This document shows positions 21,437 to 30,832 of a DNA stretch of 64,000 bases, in pieces. This DNA comes from Pseudorhodoferax sp. Leaf265. Its GTDB lineage: Bacteria > Pseudomonadota > Gammaproteobacteria > Burkholderiales > Burkholderiaceae_C. A program made the translations under genes and the position numbers. Under the pieces are notes generated by a model. That model saw nothing but the letters and a program-made list of their open reading frames with translations. It was not told where the DNA came from and searched no databases. Numbering within the stretch: position 1 is the first letter of the stretch; each line of letters opens with the position of its first letter. Location: positions 310,001 to 374,000 of the forward strand of contig NZ_LMMT01000023.1 of NCBI RefSeq assembly GCF_001422365.1. Reading direction: 5' to 3'.

Positions 21437-21880
21437 ATGGCGAACTCCCCCGCCCTCCCCGGCCGCGCCTGCGTCATCCCCTGCCTGCGCTACCGCGACG
21501 CGCTGGCCGCGATCGACTGGCTCTGCACGAGCTTCGGTTTCGAGCGCCATGCGGTCCACCTGGACGACAAGGGCCAGGTCGCCCATGCGCAGCTCGTGTT
21601 CGGCAACGGCATGGTGATGCTGGGATCGGTCAGCACCGAGCCCACGCCCTGGGGCCGGCTGATCCGCCAGCCCGACGAGATCGGTGGCGCCGAGACGCAG
21701 AGCGCTTTCCTCGTGGTGTCCGATCCCGACGCGGTCTATGCGCGCGCCAAGGCCGCAGGCGCGCAGATCCTGCTGGAGATCAAGGACGAGGACTACGGCG
21801 CGCGCGGCTTCACCTGCGCCGACCCCGAGGGCCACATCTGGAACTTCGGCAACTACGATCCCTGGGCCGTTCCCGGATGA
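21437..21880 (+). CDS. Glyoxalase/bleomycin-resistance-fold (VOC) protein
   Basis: A 147-residue VOC protein that may bind or modify a small toxic molecule. Features are CLRYRDALAAIDWLCTSFGFE at the start, GNGMVMLGSV mid-protein, and YGARGFTCADPEGHIWNFGNY near the end, which includes the usual C-terminal metal-ligand Glu position (DPEGH). The ATG lies one base after the stop of the previous VOC gene, so the two are coexpressed. The substrate is unknown. Confidence 0.85.
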   Translation: MANSPALPGRACVIPCLRYRDALAAIDWLCTSFGFERHAVHLDDKGQVAHAQLVFGNGMVMLGSVSTEPTPWGRLIRQPDEIGGAETQSAFLVVSDPDAVYARAKAAGAQILLEIKDEDYGARGFTCADPEGHIWNFGNYDPWAVPG

Positions 21881-21986
21881 GCCGGACCTGACCCGCGGCT
21901 GACGCCCGGCGCAAGCCTCGAAAAAGCTTGCTCCACGAGGGAAACACCAAAGGGAAGGCCTTCGCCCATCGATAAAATTGATCGCG

Positions 21987-24935
21987 ATGTCCCTGGCCCT
22001 GCTCGTCCTCGCCCCCTTCCTCGGCAGTGTCCTCGCGATGTTCATGCCATCGACGGCCCGCAACCGCGAGGCGACGCTCGCCGGCCTGGTTGCGCTGGGC
22101 TGTGCGCTCCACCTGGGCATGCAGTTCCCGCAGGTCACCGGCGGCAACATGCTGCGCGAGGAATACCTGTGGCTGCCCACGCTGGGCGTGAACCTCGTGT
22201 TCCGCCTGGACGGCTTCGCCTGGCTGTTCGGCATGCTGGTCACCGGCATCGGCACGCTGGTGGTGCTGTACGCGCGCTACTACCTGTCGGCCTCCGACCC
22301 GGTGCCGCGCTTCTTCTCGTTCTTCCTGGCCTTCATGGGTTCCATGATGGGCGTGGTGCTGTCGGGCAACCTCGTGCAGATGGTGTTGTTCTGGGAGCTC
22401 ACGAGCCTGTTCTCGTTCCTGTTGATCGGCTACTGGCACCACCGCAAGGACGCACGCCGCGGCGCGCGCATGGCGCTCACGGTCACGGGCGCAGGCGGGC
22501 TGTGCCTGTTCGCCGGCGTGCTGCTGATCGGCCGCATCGCGGGCAGCTACGAGCTCGACGCCGTGCTCGCCGCCGGCGCGCAGATCAAGGCCCACGCGCT
22601 GTACCCGGCCGCGCTGGTGCTGGTGCTGCTGGGCGCCTTCACCAAGAGCGCGCAGTTCCCGTTCCACTTCTGGCTGCCGCGCGCCATGGCGGCGCCCACG
22701 CCGATCTCCGCCTACCTGCACTCGGCCACCATGGTCAAGCTCGGTGTGTTCCTGCTGGCCCGGCTGTGGCCCGCGCTGGCCGGCACCGAGCAATGGTTCT
22801 GGCTGGTCGGCGGGGCCGGCGCCATCACGCTGCTGCTGGGCGCCTACGTGGCGATGTTCCAGAACGACCTCAAGGGCCTGCTGGCCTACTCCACCATCTC
22901 GCACCTGGGCCTGATCACGCTGCTGCTGGGCATGAACAGCCCGATGGCCACGGTCGCCGCCGTCTTCCACATCATGAACCACGCGACCTTCAAGGCTTCG
23001 CTGTTCATGGCTGCCGGCATCATCGACCACGAGAGCGGCACGCGCGACATCCGCAAGCTCTCGGGCCTGGCCAGGCTCATGCCCATCACGGGCCTGCTGG
23101 CCATCATCGCCAGCGCCTCCATGGCCGGCGTGCCGCTGCTGAACGGCTTCCTGTCCAAGGAGATGTTCTTCGCCGAGACCGTGTTCCTGCAGTCCACGCC
23201 CTGGGTCGACCGCGCGCTGCCGGTGCTGGCCACGGTGGCCGGGCTGTTCAGCGTGGCCTACTCGGCGCGTTTCGTGTTCGACGTGTTCTTCGGCCCCTCG
23301 TGCATCGGCGCCGTGCCCAAGCCGCCGCACGAGCCGCCGCACTGGATGCGCGTGCCGGTCGAACTGCTGGTGCTGGCCTGCCTGGTGGTGGGCGTGGCGC
23401 CCGAATGGTCGGTTGGCCCGTTGCTGGCCGCGGCCGCCGCGCCCGTGGTCGGCGGCACCCTGCCCGAATACAGCCTGGCGGTCTGGCATGGCTTCAACCT
23501 GCCGCTGGCCATGAGCTTCGTGGCGCTGGCCGGCGGCGCCGTGCTGTACCTTGTGCAGCGCCGCCAGCGTGAAGCCGGCCGCCTGGCCCGCACGCCGGTG
23601 CTGCACCGCTTCGACGGCCAGCGCGTGTTCGAGAACCTGCTGGCCCGCGCATCCGAAGCCGGCCGCCGCAGCCGCCGCCTACTCGCGACGCACCGGATGC
23701 AGACACAGTTGCTGCTGCTGGTCTGCGTGGCACTGGCCGGCGCCAGCGCATCGCTGTGGTTCACGCCGGTCACGCAGGGCGAGCGATCACCGCTGCCGTT
23801 CTCGCCCATGTTCGCGATGACCTGGGTGATCGGCTGCATCTGCGCCATCGGGGCGGCCTGGCAGGCCAAGTTCCACCGGCTGGCCTCGCTGATGCTGGCC
23901 TCGGGCGCGGGCCTGACCTGCTGCCTGACCTTCATCTGGTTCTCCGCACCCGACCTCGCACTCACGCAGCTCGTGGTCGAGGCCGTCACCACCGTGCTGA
24001 TCCTGCTGGGCCTGCGCTGGCTGCCCATGCGCAGCAAGTTCGTCGTGCAGTCCGCGCGCGAACGCATCCTGCCCTGGGGCCGCCGCGGGCGCGACCTGGC
24101 GATCGCCATCGCCGCCGGCTGCGGCATGTCGGCGCTGGCCTGGCTGGTCATGACGCGCGATTCGGTGGGCAGCATCTCGCCCTTCTTCCTGGACCGCGCG
24201 CTCACCGAGGGCGGTGGCACCAACGTGGTCAACGTGATGCTGGTGGACTTCCGTGGCTTCGACACCTTCGGCGAGATCACGGTGCTGGGCATCGTCGCGC
24301 TGACGGTCTATGCGCTGCTGCGACGCTTCCGCCCCGCACCCGAATCCATGGCCTTGCCGCCGCAGCAGCTGGCCCAGTCCGATGATGGCAGCAGCGACGT
24401 GTTCAACCCGCGCCTGGCCAAGGACACCGCCGTCGGCTACCTCATGGTGCCGGCCGTGCTGGTGCGCCTGCTGCTGCCGCTGGCGGTGCTGGTGTCGGTC
24501 TACTTTTTCCTGCGTGGCCACAACGCGCCGGGTGGTGGCTTCGTCGCCGGCCTCGTGATGTCGGTCGCGCTGCTGCTGCAATACATCGTGTCGGGCACGG
24601 AATGGGTGGAGGAACATTTGCGCATCTACCCGCGCCGCTGGATCGCGGTGGGCCTGCTGTTGGCGCTGGCCACGGGCGCCGGCGCCATCGTGCTGCACTA
24701 CCCCTTCCTGACCACGCACACGGCCCATGTCACGCTGCCGGTGCTGGGCGAACTGCACATCCCCAGCGCGCTGTTCTTCGACACCGGCGTGTTCGCCCTC
24801 GTGCTGGGCTCCACCATGCTGATCCTGACGAGCCTGGCGCACCAGAGCGTGCGCAGCCACCGCTGGTCCGAGGAGCAGGACCAGCGCCTGGCTGAAGCCC
24901 GTGCGGCCCTGTCCGGCAACACGGAAGACCACTGA
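21987..24935 (+). CDS. mrpA: Mrp/Mnh cation/proton antiporter subunit A (fused A+B)
   Basis: A 982-residue membrane protein, the largest subunit of the multi-subunit Na+/H+ (or K+/H+) antiporter. The N-terminal two thirds resembles NuoL: KSAQFPFHFWLPRAMAAPTP and YLHSATMVKLGVFLLARLWP are proton-channel helices with the key Lys and His. The C-terminal part contains an MrpB-like domain (FFLRGHNAPGGGFVAGLVMS). The A-B fusion is typical of group 2 mrp operons (A-C-D-E-F-G), and no separate mrpB follows. ATG 21987 is used; a TTG three codons earlier is possible. First gene of six. Confidence 0.95.
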   Translation: MSLALLVLAPFLGSVLAMFMPSTARNREATLAGLVALGCALHLGMQFPQVTGGNMLREEYLWLPTLGVNLVFRLDGFAWLFGMLVTGIGTLVVLYARYYLSASDPVPRFFSFFLAFMGSMMGVVLSGNLVQMVLFWELTSLFSFLLIGYWHHRKDARRGARMALTVTGAGGLCLFAGVLLIGRIAGSYELDAVLAAGAQIKAHALYPAALVLVLLGAFTKSAQFPFHFWLPRAMAAPTPISAYLHSATMVKLGVFLLARLWPALAGTEQWFWLVGGAGAITLLLGAYVAMFQNDLKGLLAYSTISHLGLITLLLGMNSPMATVAAVFHIMNHATFKASLFMAAGIIDHESGTRDIRKLSGLARLMPITGLLAIIASASMAGVPLLNGFLSKEMFFAETVFLQSTPWVDRALPVLATVAGLFSVAYSARFVFDVFFGPSCIGAVPKPPHEPPHWMRVPVELLVLACLVVGVAPEWSVGPLLAAAAAPVVGGTLPEYSLAVWHGFNLPLAMSFVALAGGAVLYLVQRRQREAGRLARTPVLHRFDGQRVFENLLARASEAGRRSRRLLATHRMQTQLLLLVCVALAGASASLWFTPVTQGERSPLPFSPMFAMTWVIGCICAIGAAWQAKFHRLASLMLASGAGLTCCLTFIWFSAPDLALTQLVVEAVTTVLILLGLRWLPMRSKFVVQSARERILPWGRRGRDLAIAIAAGCGMSALAWLVMTRDSVGSISPFFLDRALTEGGGTNVVNVMLVDFRGFDTFGEITVLGIVALTVYALLRRFRPAPESMALPPQQLAQSDDGSSDVFNPRLAKDTAVGYLMVPAVLVRLLLPLAVLVSVYFFLRGHNAPGGGFVAGLVMSVALLLQYIVSGTEWVEEHLRIYPRRWIAVGLLLALATGAGAIVLHYPFLTTHTAHVTLPVLGELHIPSALFFDTGVFALVLGSTMLILTSLAHQSVRSHRWSEEQDQRLAEARAALSGNTEDH

Positions 24936-24936
24936 T

Positions 24937-25290
24937 TTGGAAGCCGTCCTCGCCATCGCCATCGGCGTGCTCACCAGTTCAGGCGTGTACCTGCTGCTGC
25001 GCCCGCGCACCTTCCAGGTCATCATGGGCCTGACGCTGATCTCCTACGCCGTGAACCTGTTCATCTTCAGCATGGGCCGGCTCAAGGTCGACAGCGAGCC
25101 CGTGCTCGTGTCCGGCGTGATCGCCACGCTGGCCAACACCGCCGACCCCATGCCCCAGGCCCTGGTGCTGACGGCCATCGTGATCGGCTTCGCCATGACG
25201 GCGCTGTTCCTGGTCGTGATGCTGGCCTCGCGCGGATTGACGGGCACCGACCATGTGGACGGGACAGAGCGCAGCGAGGTGCCGGAGTGA
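24937..25290 (+). CDS. mrpC: Mrp/Mnh antiporter subunit C
   Basis: A 117-residue, three-helix membrane protein homologous to NuoK. The TTG at 24937 begins one base after the mrpA stop and gives LEAVLAIAIGVLTSSGVYLL, the expected first helix. The central ISYAVNLFIFSMG helix and the PMPQALVLTAIVIGFAMTAL helix, which holds the conserved DP-QALVLT pattern, are typical. The last residues overlap the mrpD GTG. Confidence 0.93.
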   Translation: MEAVLAIAIGVLTSSGVYLLLRPRTFQVIMGLTLISYAVNLFIFSMGRLKVDSEPVLVSGVIATLANTADPMPQALVLTAIVIGFAMTALFLVVMLASRGLTGTDHVDGTERSEVPE

Positions 25291-27002
25291 ACAGCCTGCA
25301 CCTGCTCTTCGACGACGCCAGGCACCTGCTCGACCGGCTGCTGGAATTCAGCATGCCGCACCTGATCGCCGTGCCCATCCTGCTGCCCATGCTGACGGCC
25401 GCGCTGATGCTGCTGCTCGACGAGCGGCAACGCCGCACCAAGGCCACGCTGACGGTGGTCTCCGGCCTGCTGGGCATGCTGGTCTCGCTGGCGCTGTTGC
25501 GCTGGGTCAATGCCGCCGCCACGGGCGACGGCCCGGGCTCCATCGGCGTGTACCTCGCCGGCAACTGGATGGCCCCGTTCGGCATCGTGCTCGTGGCCGA
25601 CCGGCTCTCGACCATGATGGTGGCGCTGACCGGCGTGATCGCGTTCGCCGCCTCGATCTACTCCACCTCGCGCTGGGACCGCGTCGGCGTGCACTTCCAC
25701 CCCATGCTGCAGCTGCAGCTGATGGGCCTGAACGGTGCCTTCCTGACGGGTGACCTGTTCAACCTGTTCGTGTTCTTCGAGGTCATGCTGGCCGCCTCCT
25801 ATGGCCTGTTGCTGCACGGCTCGGGCCGCCAGCGCGTGCAGGCCGGGCTGCACTACATCGCGATCAACCTGGCGGCCTCCTCCATGTTCCTGATCGGCGC
25901 GGCCATGCTCTACGGCATGACGGGCACGCTGAACATGGCCGACCTGGGCCAGCGCATCGCACAGGTCGACCCGGCCGATCGCGGCCTCGTGCACGCCGCG
26001 GCCGCCATCCTGGCCACGGCCTTCTTCGCCAAGGCCGGCGCCTGGCCGCTCAACTTCTGGCTGGTGCCGGCCTACGGCAGCGTGGTGGCGCCGGTCGGCG
26101 CGGTGTTCGCGCTGCTGACCAAGCTGGGCGTCTACACCGTGCTGCGCCTGTGGAGCGTGCTGTTCGGCGCGGATGCCGGCGCATCGGCCCAGTTCGGCCA
26201 GACCACCATCCTGGGCCTGGGCCTGGTCACGCTGTTCGTCGGCGCGCTCGGGGTGCTGGGCACACAGCGGCTCGCCCTGCTGGCCAGCTACAGCGTGCTG
26301 GTCTCGGCCGGCACCCTGCTGGCCGCCGTGGGGCTGGGCCAGGCCGCCGTCTGGGCCGGCGCGCTGTACTACCTCATGAGCTCCACGCTGGCCGTGAGCG
26401 CGCTGTTCCTGCTCGTGGACATCGTCGAGCGCTGGCGCAACGGCTCCAGCGTGGCACCGCATGCGGCCGACGACGACGCGCCCTTCCTCAGCGAAGACCT
26501 GCGCCTCTTGTCCGACGTGAACCTGGACGACGACGCGCAGGCCCTGTACGGCCGCGCCATCCCGGCAGGCGTGGCTTTCCTGGGTCTGGCCTTCATCCTG
26601 TGCACGCTGCTGCTGGCCGGTCTGCCCCCCCTGTCGGGTTTTGTTGGCAAATTCGCGATGCTCTCGGGCCTGCTGCAGGCGCCGCAGCTCGGCAACGCCG
26701 GTGTCTCCGTCATGGTGCTGCTGATCGGCGGCGGTTTCCTGACGCTGGTGGCGCTGTGCCGCGCCGGCATCCGTTACTTCTGGAACCAGCCGCACGCCAA
26801 CATGCCGGCGCTGCCGGCACTGGAGGTGCTGCCGGTGGCCGGCCTGCTGCTGGCCGCCATCGGCCTGACCATCGGCGCGGGGCCTGTCATGCAGCACGCC
26901 CAGGCCACGGCCGAGGTGCTGCACTCTGGCCGGCACTACCGCCAGGCCGTGATGGCTGCCAGTCCCGTGCCGCCGCCGCCGTTCAAGGAGAAGACGCCGT
27001 GA
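25287..27002 (+). CDS. mrpD: Mrp/Mnh antiporter subunit D
   Basis: A 571-residue, roughly 14-helix subunit related to NuoM/NuoN, required for ion exchange. Channel helices include FEVMLAASYGLLLHGSGR (conserved Glu), FAKAGAWPLNFWLVPAYG (Lys) and LLAGLPPLSGFVGKFAM. A hydrophilic, Asp-rich loop around residues 390-430 (HAADDDAPFLSEDL) is longer than usual. The GTG start overlaps the mrpC stop by GTGA, and the gene ends in a GTGA overlap with mrpE. Confidence 0.94.
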   Translation: MNSLHLLFDDARHLLDRLLEFSMPHLIAVPILLPMLTAALMLLLDERQRRTKATLTVVSGLLGMLVSLALLRWVNAAATGDGPGSIGVYLAGNWMAPFGIVLVADRLSTMMVALTGVIAFAASIYSTSRWDRVGVHFHPMLQLQLMGLNGAFLTGDLFNLFVFFEVMLAASYGLLLHGSGRQRVQAGLHYIAINLAASSMFLIGAAMLYGMTGTLNMADLGQRIAQVDPADRGLVHAAAAILATAFFAKAGAWPLNFWLVPAYGSVVAPVGAVFALLTKLGVYTVLRLWSVLFGADAGASAQFGQTTILGLGLVTLFVGALGVLGTQRLALLASYSVLVSAGTLLAAVGLGQAAVWAGALYYLMSSTLAVSALFLLVDIVERWRNGSSVAPHAADDDAPFLSEDLRLLSDVNLDDDAQALYGRAIPAGVAFLGLAFILCTLLLAGLPPLSGFVGKFAMLSGLLQAPQLGNAGVSVMVLLIGGGFLTLVALCRAGIRYFWNQPHANMPALPALEVLPVAGLLLAAIGLTIGAGPVMQHAQATAEVLHSGRHYRQAVMAASPVPPPPFKEKTP

Positions 27003-27505
27003 AGCGCCTGCTGCCGTCGCCCCCGCTGTCGGCCACGTTGTTCGTGGTCTGGCTGCTGTTGCACCAGTCGGTGGACGCCAGCACGCTGCTGTCGGCCTTC
27101 GTGCTGGCCCTCGTCGTGCCGCTGATCACACAGGGTCTGCGGCCAGCCACCGTGCGCATGCGCAAGCCCCGGGTGGCCTTGCACCTGGCGGGCGCGGCGC
27201 TGTTCGACATGCTGGTCTCCGCCAAGAACGTGGCGTGGATCGTGCTGACACGGCGCAACGTGCGCCTGACCAGCTACTTCGTCGTCATCCCGCTGGAGCT
27301 GCGCGACCCCAACGGCCTCGCCGTGCTGGCCATGATCATGTGCCTGACGCCAGGCACGGCCTGGGGCGAGCTCTCGCTGGACCGCAGCAAGCTCCTGATC
27401 CATGTGTTCGATCTCGTGGACGAGGCCGATTTCATCGCCCGCCTGAAGCTGCGCTACGAGCGCCCGCTGCTGGAAATCTTTCAACCGGAAGGGAATACGC
27501 CATGA
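26999..27505 (+). CDS. mrpE: Mrp/Mnh antiporter subunit E
   Basis: A 168-residue subunit needed for assembly and activity of the Mrp complex. It has two or three N-terminal hydrophobic helices (SATLFVVWLLLHQS, STLLSAFVLALVVP). A soluble C-terminal domain contains VVIPLELRDPNGLAVLAMIMCLTPGT and ending motifs HVFDLVDEADFI, characteristic of MrpE. The GTG start sits in a GTGA overlap with mrpD, and the stop overlaps the mrpF ATG. Confidence 0.92.
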   Translation: MKRLLPSPPLSATLFVVWLLLHQSVDASTLLSAFVLALVVPLITQGLRPATVRMRKPRVALHLAGAALFDMLVSAKNVAWIVLTRRNVRLTSYFVVIPLELRDPNGLAVLAMIMCLTPGTAWGELSLDRSKLLIHVFDLVDEADFIARLKLRYERPLLEIFQPEGNTP

Positions 27506-27780
27506 GCCCCATCCTGTTCTGGGGCCTCAAGATCGCCCTGTTCCTGCTGGCCGTGGCCATGCTCTGCGCGCTGTTCCGGCTGCTGGTCGGCCCGGCCGCG
27601 CAGGACCGTGTGATGGCGCTGGACTGCCTGTACATCAACGGCATGCTGACCATGCTGGTGCTGGGCATCACCTACACCAGCAATGTCTACTTCGAGGCCG
27701 CCATGCTGATCGCGCTGTTCGGTTTCGTCGGCTCCACGGTGCTGGCCAAGTTCCTGTTGCGCGGAGAGGTGATCGAATGA
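27502..27780 (+). CDS. mrpF: Mrp/Mnh antiporter subunit F
   Basis: A 92-residue protein with three transmembrane helices. The PAAQDRVMALDCLYINGML segment between helices 1 and 2, with its conserved DRVMALD, identifies MrpF. It overlaps mrpE by ATGA and is followed ten bases later by mrpG. Confidence 0.92.
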   Translation: MSPILFWGLKIALFLLAVAMLCALFRLLVGPAAQDRVMALDCLYINGMLTMLVLGITYTSNVYFEAAMLIALFGFVGSTVLAKFLLRGEVIE

Positions 27781-27790
27781 GGGCGCTGCC

Positions 27791-28156
27791 ATGACTCCGC
27801 TGCCGATCTGGGCCGAAATCCTGACCGCGCTCTTCGCGGTGGCCGGCGCGGCCTTTGCCGCCATCGGTTCGTTCGGCCTGGTGCGTCTGCCCAGCTTCTA
27901 CAACCGCATCCACGCGCCCACGCTGGGCGCGACCGCCGGCGCCTGGTGCGTGATGCTGGCCACCGTCGTCTACTTTTCGGTGCAGGGCACCAACCTGTTC
28001 CTGCACGCCATCCTGATCGCACTGTTCGTGGCGCTGACGGCCCCGGTCACCACCATCTTCCTGATGCGCGCGGCCCTGTTCCGCGACCGCCAGAAGGGCG
28101 TGGACCTGCCGCACGCCAGCCACTCCCAGCCCCTGGCGCCCGACGCCGGCGATTGA
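27791..28156 (+). CDS. mrpG: Mrp/Mnh antiporter subunit G
   Basis: A 121-residue three-helix subunit. GSFGLVRLPSFYNRIHAPT is the hallmark loop of MrpG, followed by two hydrophobic helices and a short polar tail. It is the last antiporter gene. Its stop overlaps a possible TTG start of trhO, so the transcript appears to continue. Confidence 0.93.
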   Translation: MTPLPIWAEILTALFAVAGAAFAAIGSFGLVRLPSFYNRIHAPTLGATAGAWCVMLATVVYFSVQGTNLFLHAILIALFVALTAPVTTIFLMRAALFRDRQKGVDLPHASHSQPLAPDAGD

Positions 28157-29094
28157 AACGCACCGTGCCGCGCACCGCCTCGTTCTACTGCTTCGCCGCC
28201 CTGGCGGACTGCGCCGCGCTGGTGGAACCCTTGCGCGCGCTGTGCGCGGCGCAGGATGTGCGCGGCAACATCCTGCTGGCGCCAGAGGGCATCAACGGCA
28301 GCATCGCCGGCCAGGCCGAGGCCGTGCAGATGGTGCTGGCGCACCTGCGCGCCGATCCGCGGCTGGCCCGCCTGGCCGTACGCAGCGCCGACTGCGCCAG
28401 CGTGCCGCTGCACCGCCTCAAGGTGCGCTGCAAGCGCGAGATCGTGACGCTGGGCGTGCCAGGCCTGGACCCGGTCGGCCAGACCGGCGAACACGTGCCG
28501 CCCGCGCAGTGGAACGCGCTGCTACAGCGTCCCGGCCTCGTGCTGCTGGACGTGCGCAACGGCTACGAAGTCGCCATCGGCAGCTTCGCCGGTGCCGTCG
28601 ATCCGCAGACCGCTGCCTTCACCGACTGGCCGGCCTGGATCGCAGACCAGTCGCGGCCCGGCGGCCTGCTGGACGGCCAGCCGGCCGTGGCCATGTTCTG
28701 CACCGGTGGCATCCGTTGCGAGAAGGCGTCCGCCCTGCTGCGCGCCCAGGGCTTCGGCGAGGTCTACCAGCTCGAAGGCGGCATCCTGAACTACCTGGAG
28801 CAGGTGGCGCCGGAGCACAGCCGCTGGCAGGGCGAGTGTTTCGTGTTCGACGAGCGCGTGGCCGTGGGCCACGGCCTGGCCGCCGGCAGCCACAGCCTGT
28901 GCCGTTCCTGCCGCCAGCCGTTGTCGACCGCGGACCGGGCCTCGCCGCTGTTCGTCGAAGGCGTGCAGTGCGCGCACTGCGCCGCGCAGCGTGACGACGG
29001 CCAGCGCGCCGGCTACCGCGAACGCCAGCGCCAGATGGACCTGGCGGCCGCGCGCGGCCAGACCCACCTGGGCCTGCCCGACAACCGGGCATGA
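28153..29094 (+). CDS. trhO: tRNA uridine-34 hydroxylase TrhO (rhodanese family, YceA)
   Basis: A 313-residue protein of the TrhO family, which hydroxylates U34 of tRNA to 5-hydroxyuridine. The N-terminal acylphosphatase-like domain contains LLAPEGINGSIAG. The rhodanese domain contains VLLDVRNGYEVAIG and the catalytic loop MFCTGGIRCEKAS, with its Cys intact. The C-terminal Cys cluster CRSCRQPL...CAHC may bind zinc. The TTG at 28153 overlaps the mrpG stop; a GTG at 28165 is an equally plausible start. It is linked by ATGA to the following GST gene. Confidence 0.9.
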   Translation: MKRTVPRTASFYCFAALADCAALVEPLRALCAAQDVRGNILLAPEGINGSIAGQAEAVQMVLAHLRADPRLARLAVRSADCASVPLHRLKVRCKREIVTLGVPGLDPVGQTGEHVPPAQWNALLQRPGLVLLDVRNGYEVAIGSFAGAVDPQTAAFTDWPAWIADQSRPGGLLDGQPAVAMFCTGGIRCEKASALLRAQGFGEVYQLEGGILNYLEQVAPEHSRWQGECFVFDERVAVGHGLAAGSHSLCRSCRQPLSTADRASPLFVEGVQCAHCAAQRDDGQRAGYRERQRQMDLAAARGQTHLGLPDNRA

Positions 29095-29756
29095 CGGCCA
29101 TGCCGCCGGTGCTGTATTCGTTCCGGCGCTGCCCCTACGCGATGCGCGCGCGGCTCGCGCTGTTGGCCGCCGGCCAGGTCTGCACGCTGCGCGAGGTGGT
29201 GCTGCGCGACAAGCCGCAGGCCCTGCGCGAGGCCTCGTCCAAGGCCACCGTGCCCGTGCTGGTGCTCGCCGACGGCCAGGTCATCGACGAGAGCCTGGCC
29301 ATCATGCAATGGGCGCTGGCACGCCACGATCCGCTGGGTTGGTGCCGCCCCACGCGCGGCGACCCGGCGCAGATGCTTGCGCTCGTCGAGGAAAACGACA
29401 CCGGCTTCAAGCCGCTGCTGGACCGTGCCAAATACCCGCAGCGCTTCGGCCTGGCGGACGCGCTGGAACCGCGCCTGGCCTGCGCGCCCTTCCTGGCGGA
29501 CCTGGAGCAGCGGCTGGGGCAGGCGCCGTTCCTGTGCGGTGGACATGCCACGCTGGCCGACGCCGCGCTGTTTCCCTTCGTGCGCCAGTTCGCGGGCGTG
29601 GCTCCGGACTGGTTCGCCGCCCAGCCCTGGCCTCGGCTGCAGCGCTGGCTGCAGGACTGGCAGGCCACGGCGCTGTTCGCGCGCGCGATGGAGAAGTTCG
29701 CGCCCTGGCAGCCGGGCGATGCACCGCTGCTGTTCCCCGCCGGCCCGCAGGCCTGA
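29091..29756 (+). CDS. Glutathione S-transferase family protein
   Basis: A 221-residue two-domain protein. The thioredoxin-like N-terminal domain has RRCPYAMRARLAL with a CPxA site rather than a CPxC redox pair, plus the ATVPVLVLADGQVIDESLAI segment, which binds glutathione. The all-helical C-terminal domain includes GGHATLADAALFPFVRQFA. The family ranges from detoxification enzymes to stringent-starvation-like proteins. The start overlaps trhO by four bases. It is probably the last gene of the mrp transcript and is convergent with an acyltransferase. Confidence 0.88.
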   Translation: MTAMPPVLYSFRRCPYAMRARLALLAAGQVCTLREVVLRDKPQALREASSKATVPVLVLADGQVIDESLAIMQWALARHDPLGWCRPTRGDPAQMLALVEENDTGFKPLLDRAKYPQRFGLADALEPRLACAPFLADLEQRLGQAPFLCGGHATLADAALFPFVRQFAGVAPDWFAAQPWPRLQRWLQDWQATALFARAMEKFAPWQPGDAPLLFPAGPQA

Positions 29757-29766
29757 ACAGGGCGGC

Positions 29767-30819
29767 TCAGACCGTCATTGCCAGCATGCCGGCGGCCAGC
29801 ACCGCCACCTGCCATCCGAGCGCGGTGCGCGGCCGCACGACGCGCTGCTCGAGCCGGTGCAGGCCGGCACCGGCCAGCAGCGACAGCGCGAACACCAGCG
29901 CCATGCCCAGCAGGTGCACCGTGCCGCCATCGGGCCACAGCCATCCCCACAGCGCACCGACCGCCAGCAGCACGGCGAAATGCACAAGGAACACCGGGTA
30001 GGAGACGGCGGCCAGCCAGGCCATCCAGCGCGGCGGCTGCCAGCCCATGGCCCCCTTGGCCTGCAGCAGGCCCAGCAGCAGCGCACAGGCCCAGGCCACG
30101 GCGATGCGGTCGCGCCACCCCCCGGCCAGCGCCACGGCGCCCAGCAACGCCACGGCCGCGAGGCCGGCCCAGGGCCGCGAGGCGCGGGCCGCCCAGCCGG
30201 CCAGCAGGCCCATGCCATAGGCACCGAAGAAGTACAGCGCGGTCGCGTCGAGCTGCGGTTCGAGGTTGCACCACAGCAGCGACAAGGCCGTCAGTGCCGC
30301 GACGGCCGCCACGGCCCAGCTGCCGGGCAGCCGGCACAGCAGCGTCGCCAGCGCGAACAGCTGCAGGTCGATCGCCACATACCAGACGCCGGCCGACAGC
30401 GACTCCTCGCCCAGCAGGTCCTGCACCAGCAGCAGATGGGCCAGCAGCTGCATCCAGGTCGGGGTGGCCGGCGCATCGGGATGGCCCAGGCTGCTGCGCA
30501 CCGCGTCGGACACCAGGATGGCCAGCACCAGCGCCCCCGCGTAGGGCACCAGCAGGCGCAGGTAGCGCCGGCCCACCTGTTCGGCCCAGGGCGTGGATGG
30601 CGCACGGCCCGGCCCCATGCTGCGTGCCAGCAGGAAACCCGAGACCACGAGGAACACCTGCACCGCCATGCGGCCATAGGCGAACAGCCAATCGACCACG
30701 GCCGGCGCCAGCGGCCGGGCAAGGTCGGACATGGGCCCGTAGAAGGCCAGGTGGTGCCAGACGATCAGCACGCAGGCCAGGGCCTTGAGTGCGTCGACCG
30801 GACCGAGCCGATCGTTCAT
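29767..30819 (-). CDS. Membrane acyltransferase (acyltransferase 3 family)
   Basis: A 350-residue integral membrane protein with about ten helices. The first helix VDALKALACVLIVWHHLAFYG carries the family's histidines, and MAVQVFLVVSGFLLARSM is the second motif. It would acylate an unknown surface carbohydrate or lipid. It lies 13 bases after the nitronate monooxygenase gene, so it may be cotranscribed with it, but there is no functional link evident. It differs clearly in sequence from the acyltransferase at 10584. Confidence 0.87.
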   Translation of the reverse strand: MNDRLGPVDALKALACVLIVWHHLAFYGPMSDLARPLAPAVVDWLFAYGRMAVQVFLVVSGFLLARSMGPGRAPSTPWAEQVGRRYLRLLVPYAGALVLAILVSDAVRSSLGHPDAPATPTWMQLLAHLLLVQDLLGEESLSAGVWYVAIDLQLFALATLLCRLPGSWAVAAVAALTALSLLWCNLEPQLDATALYFFGAYGMGLLAGWAARASRPWAGLAAVALLGAVALAGGWRDRIAVAWACALLLGLLQAKGAMGWQPPRWMAWLAAVSYPVFLVHFAVLLAVGALWGWLWPDGGTVHLLGMALVFALSLLAGAGLHRLEQRVVRPRTALGWQVAVLAAGMLAMTV

Positions 30820-30832
30820 GGAAACAGGCGTG

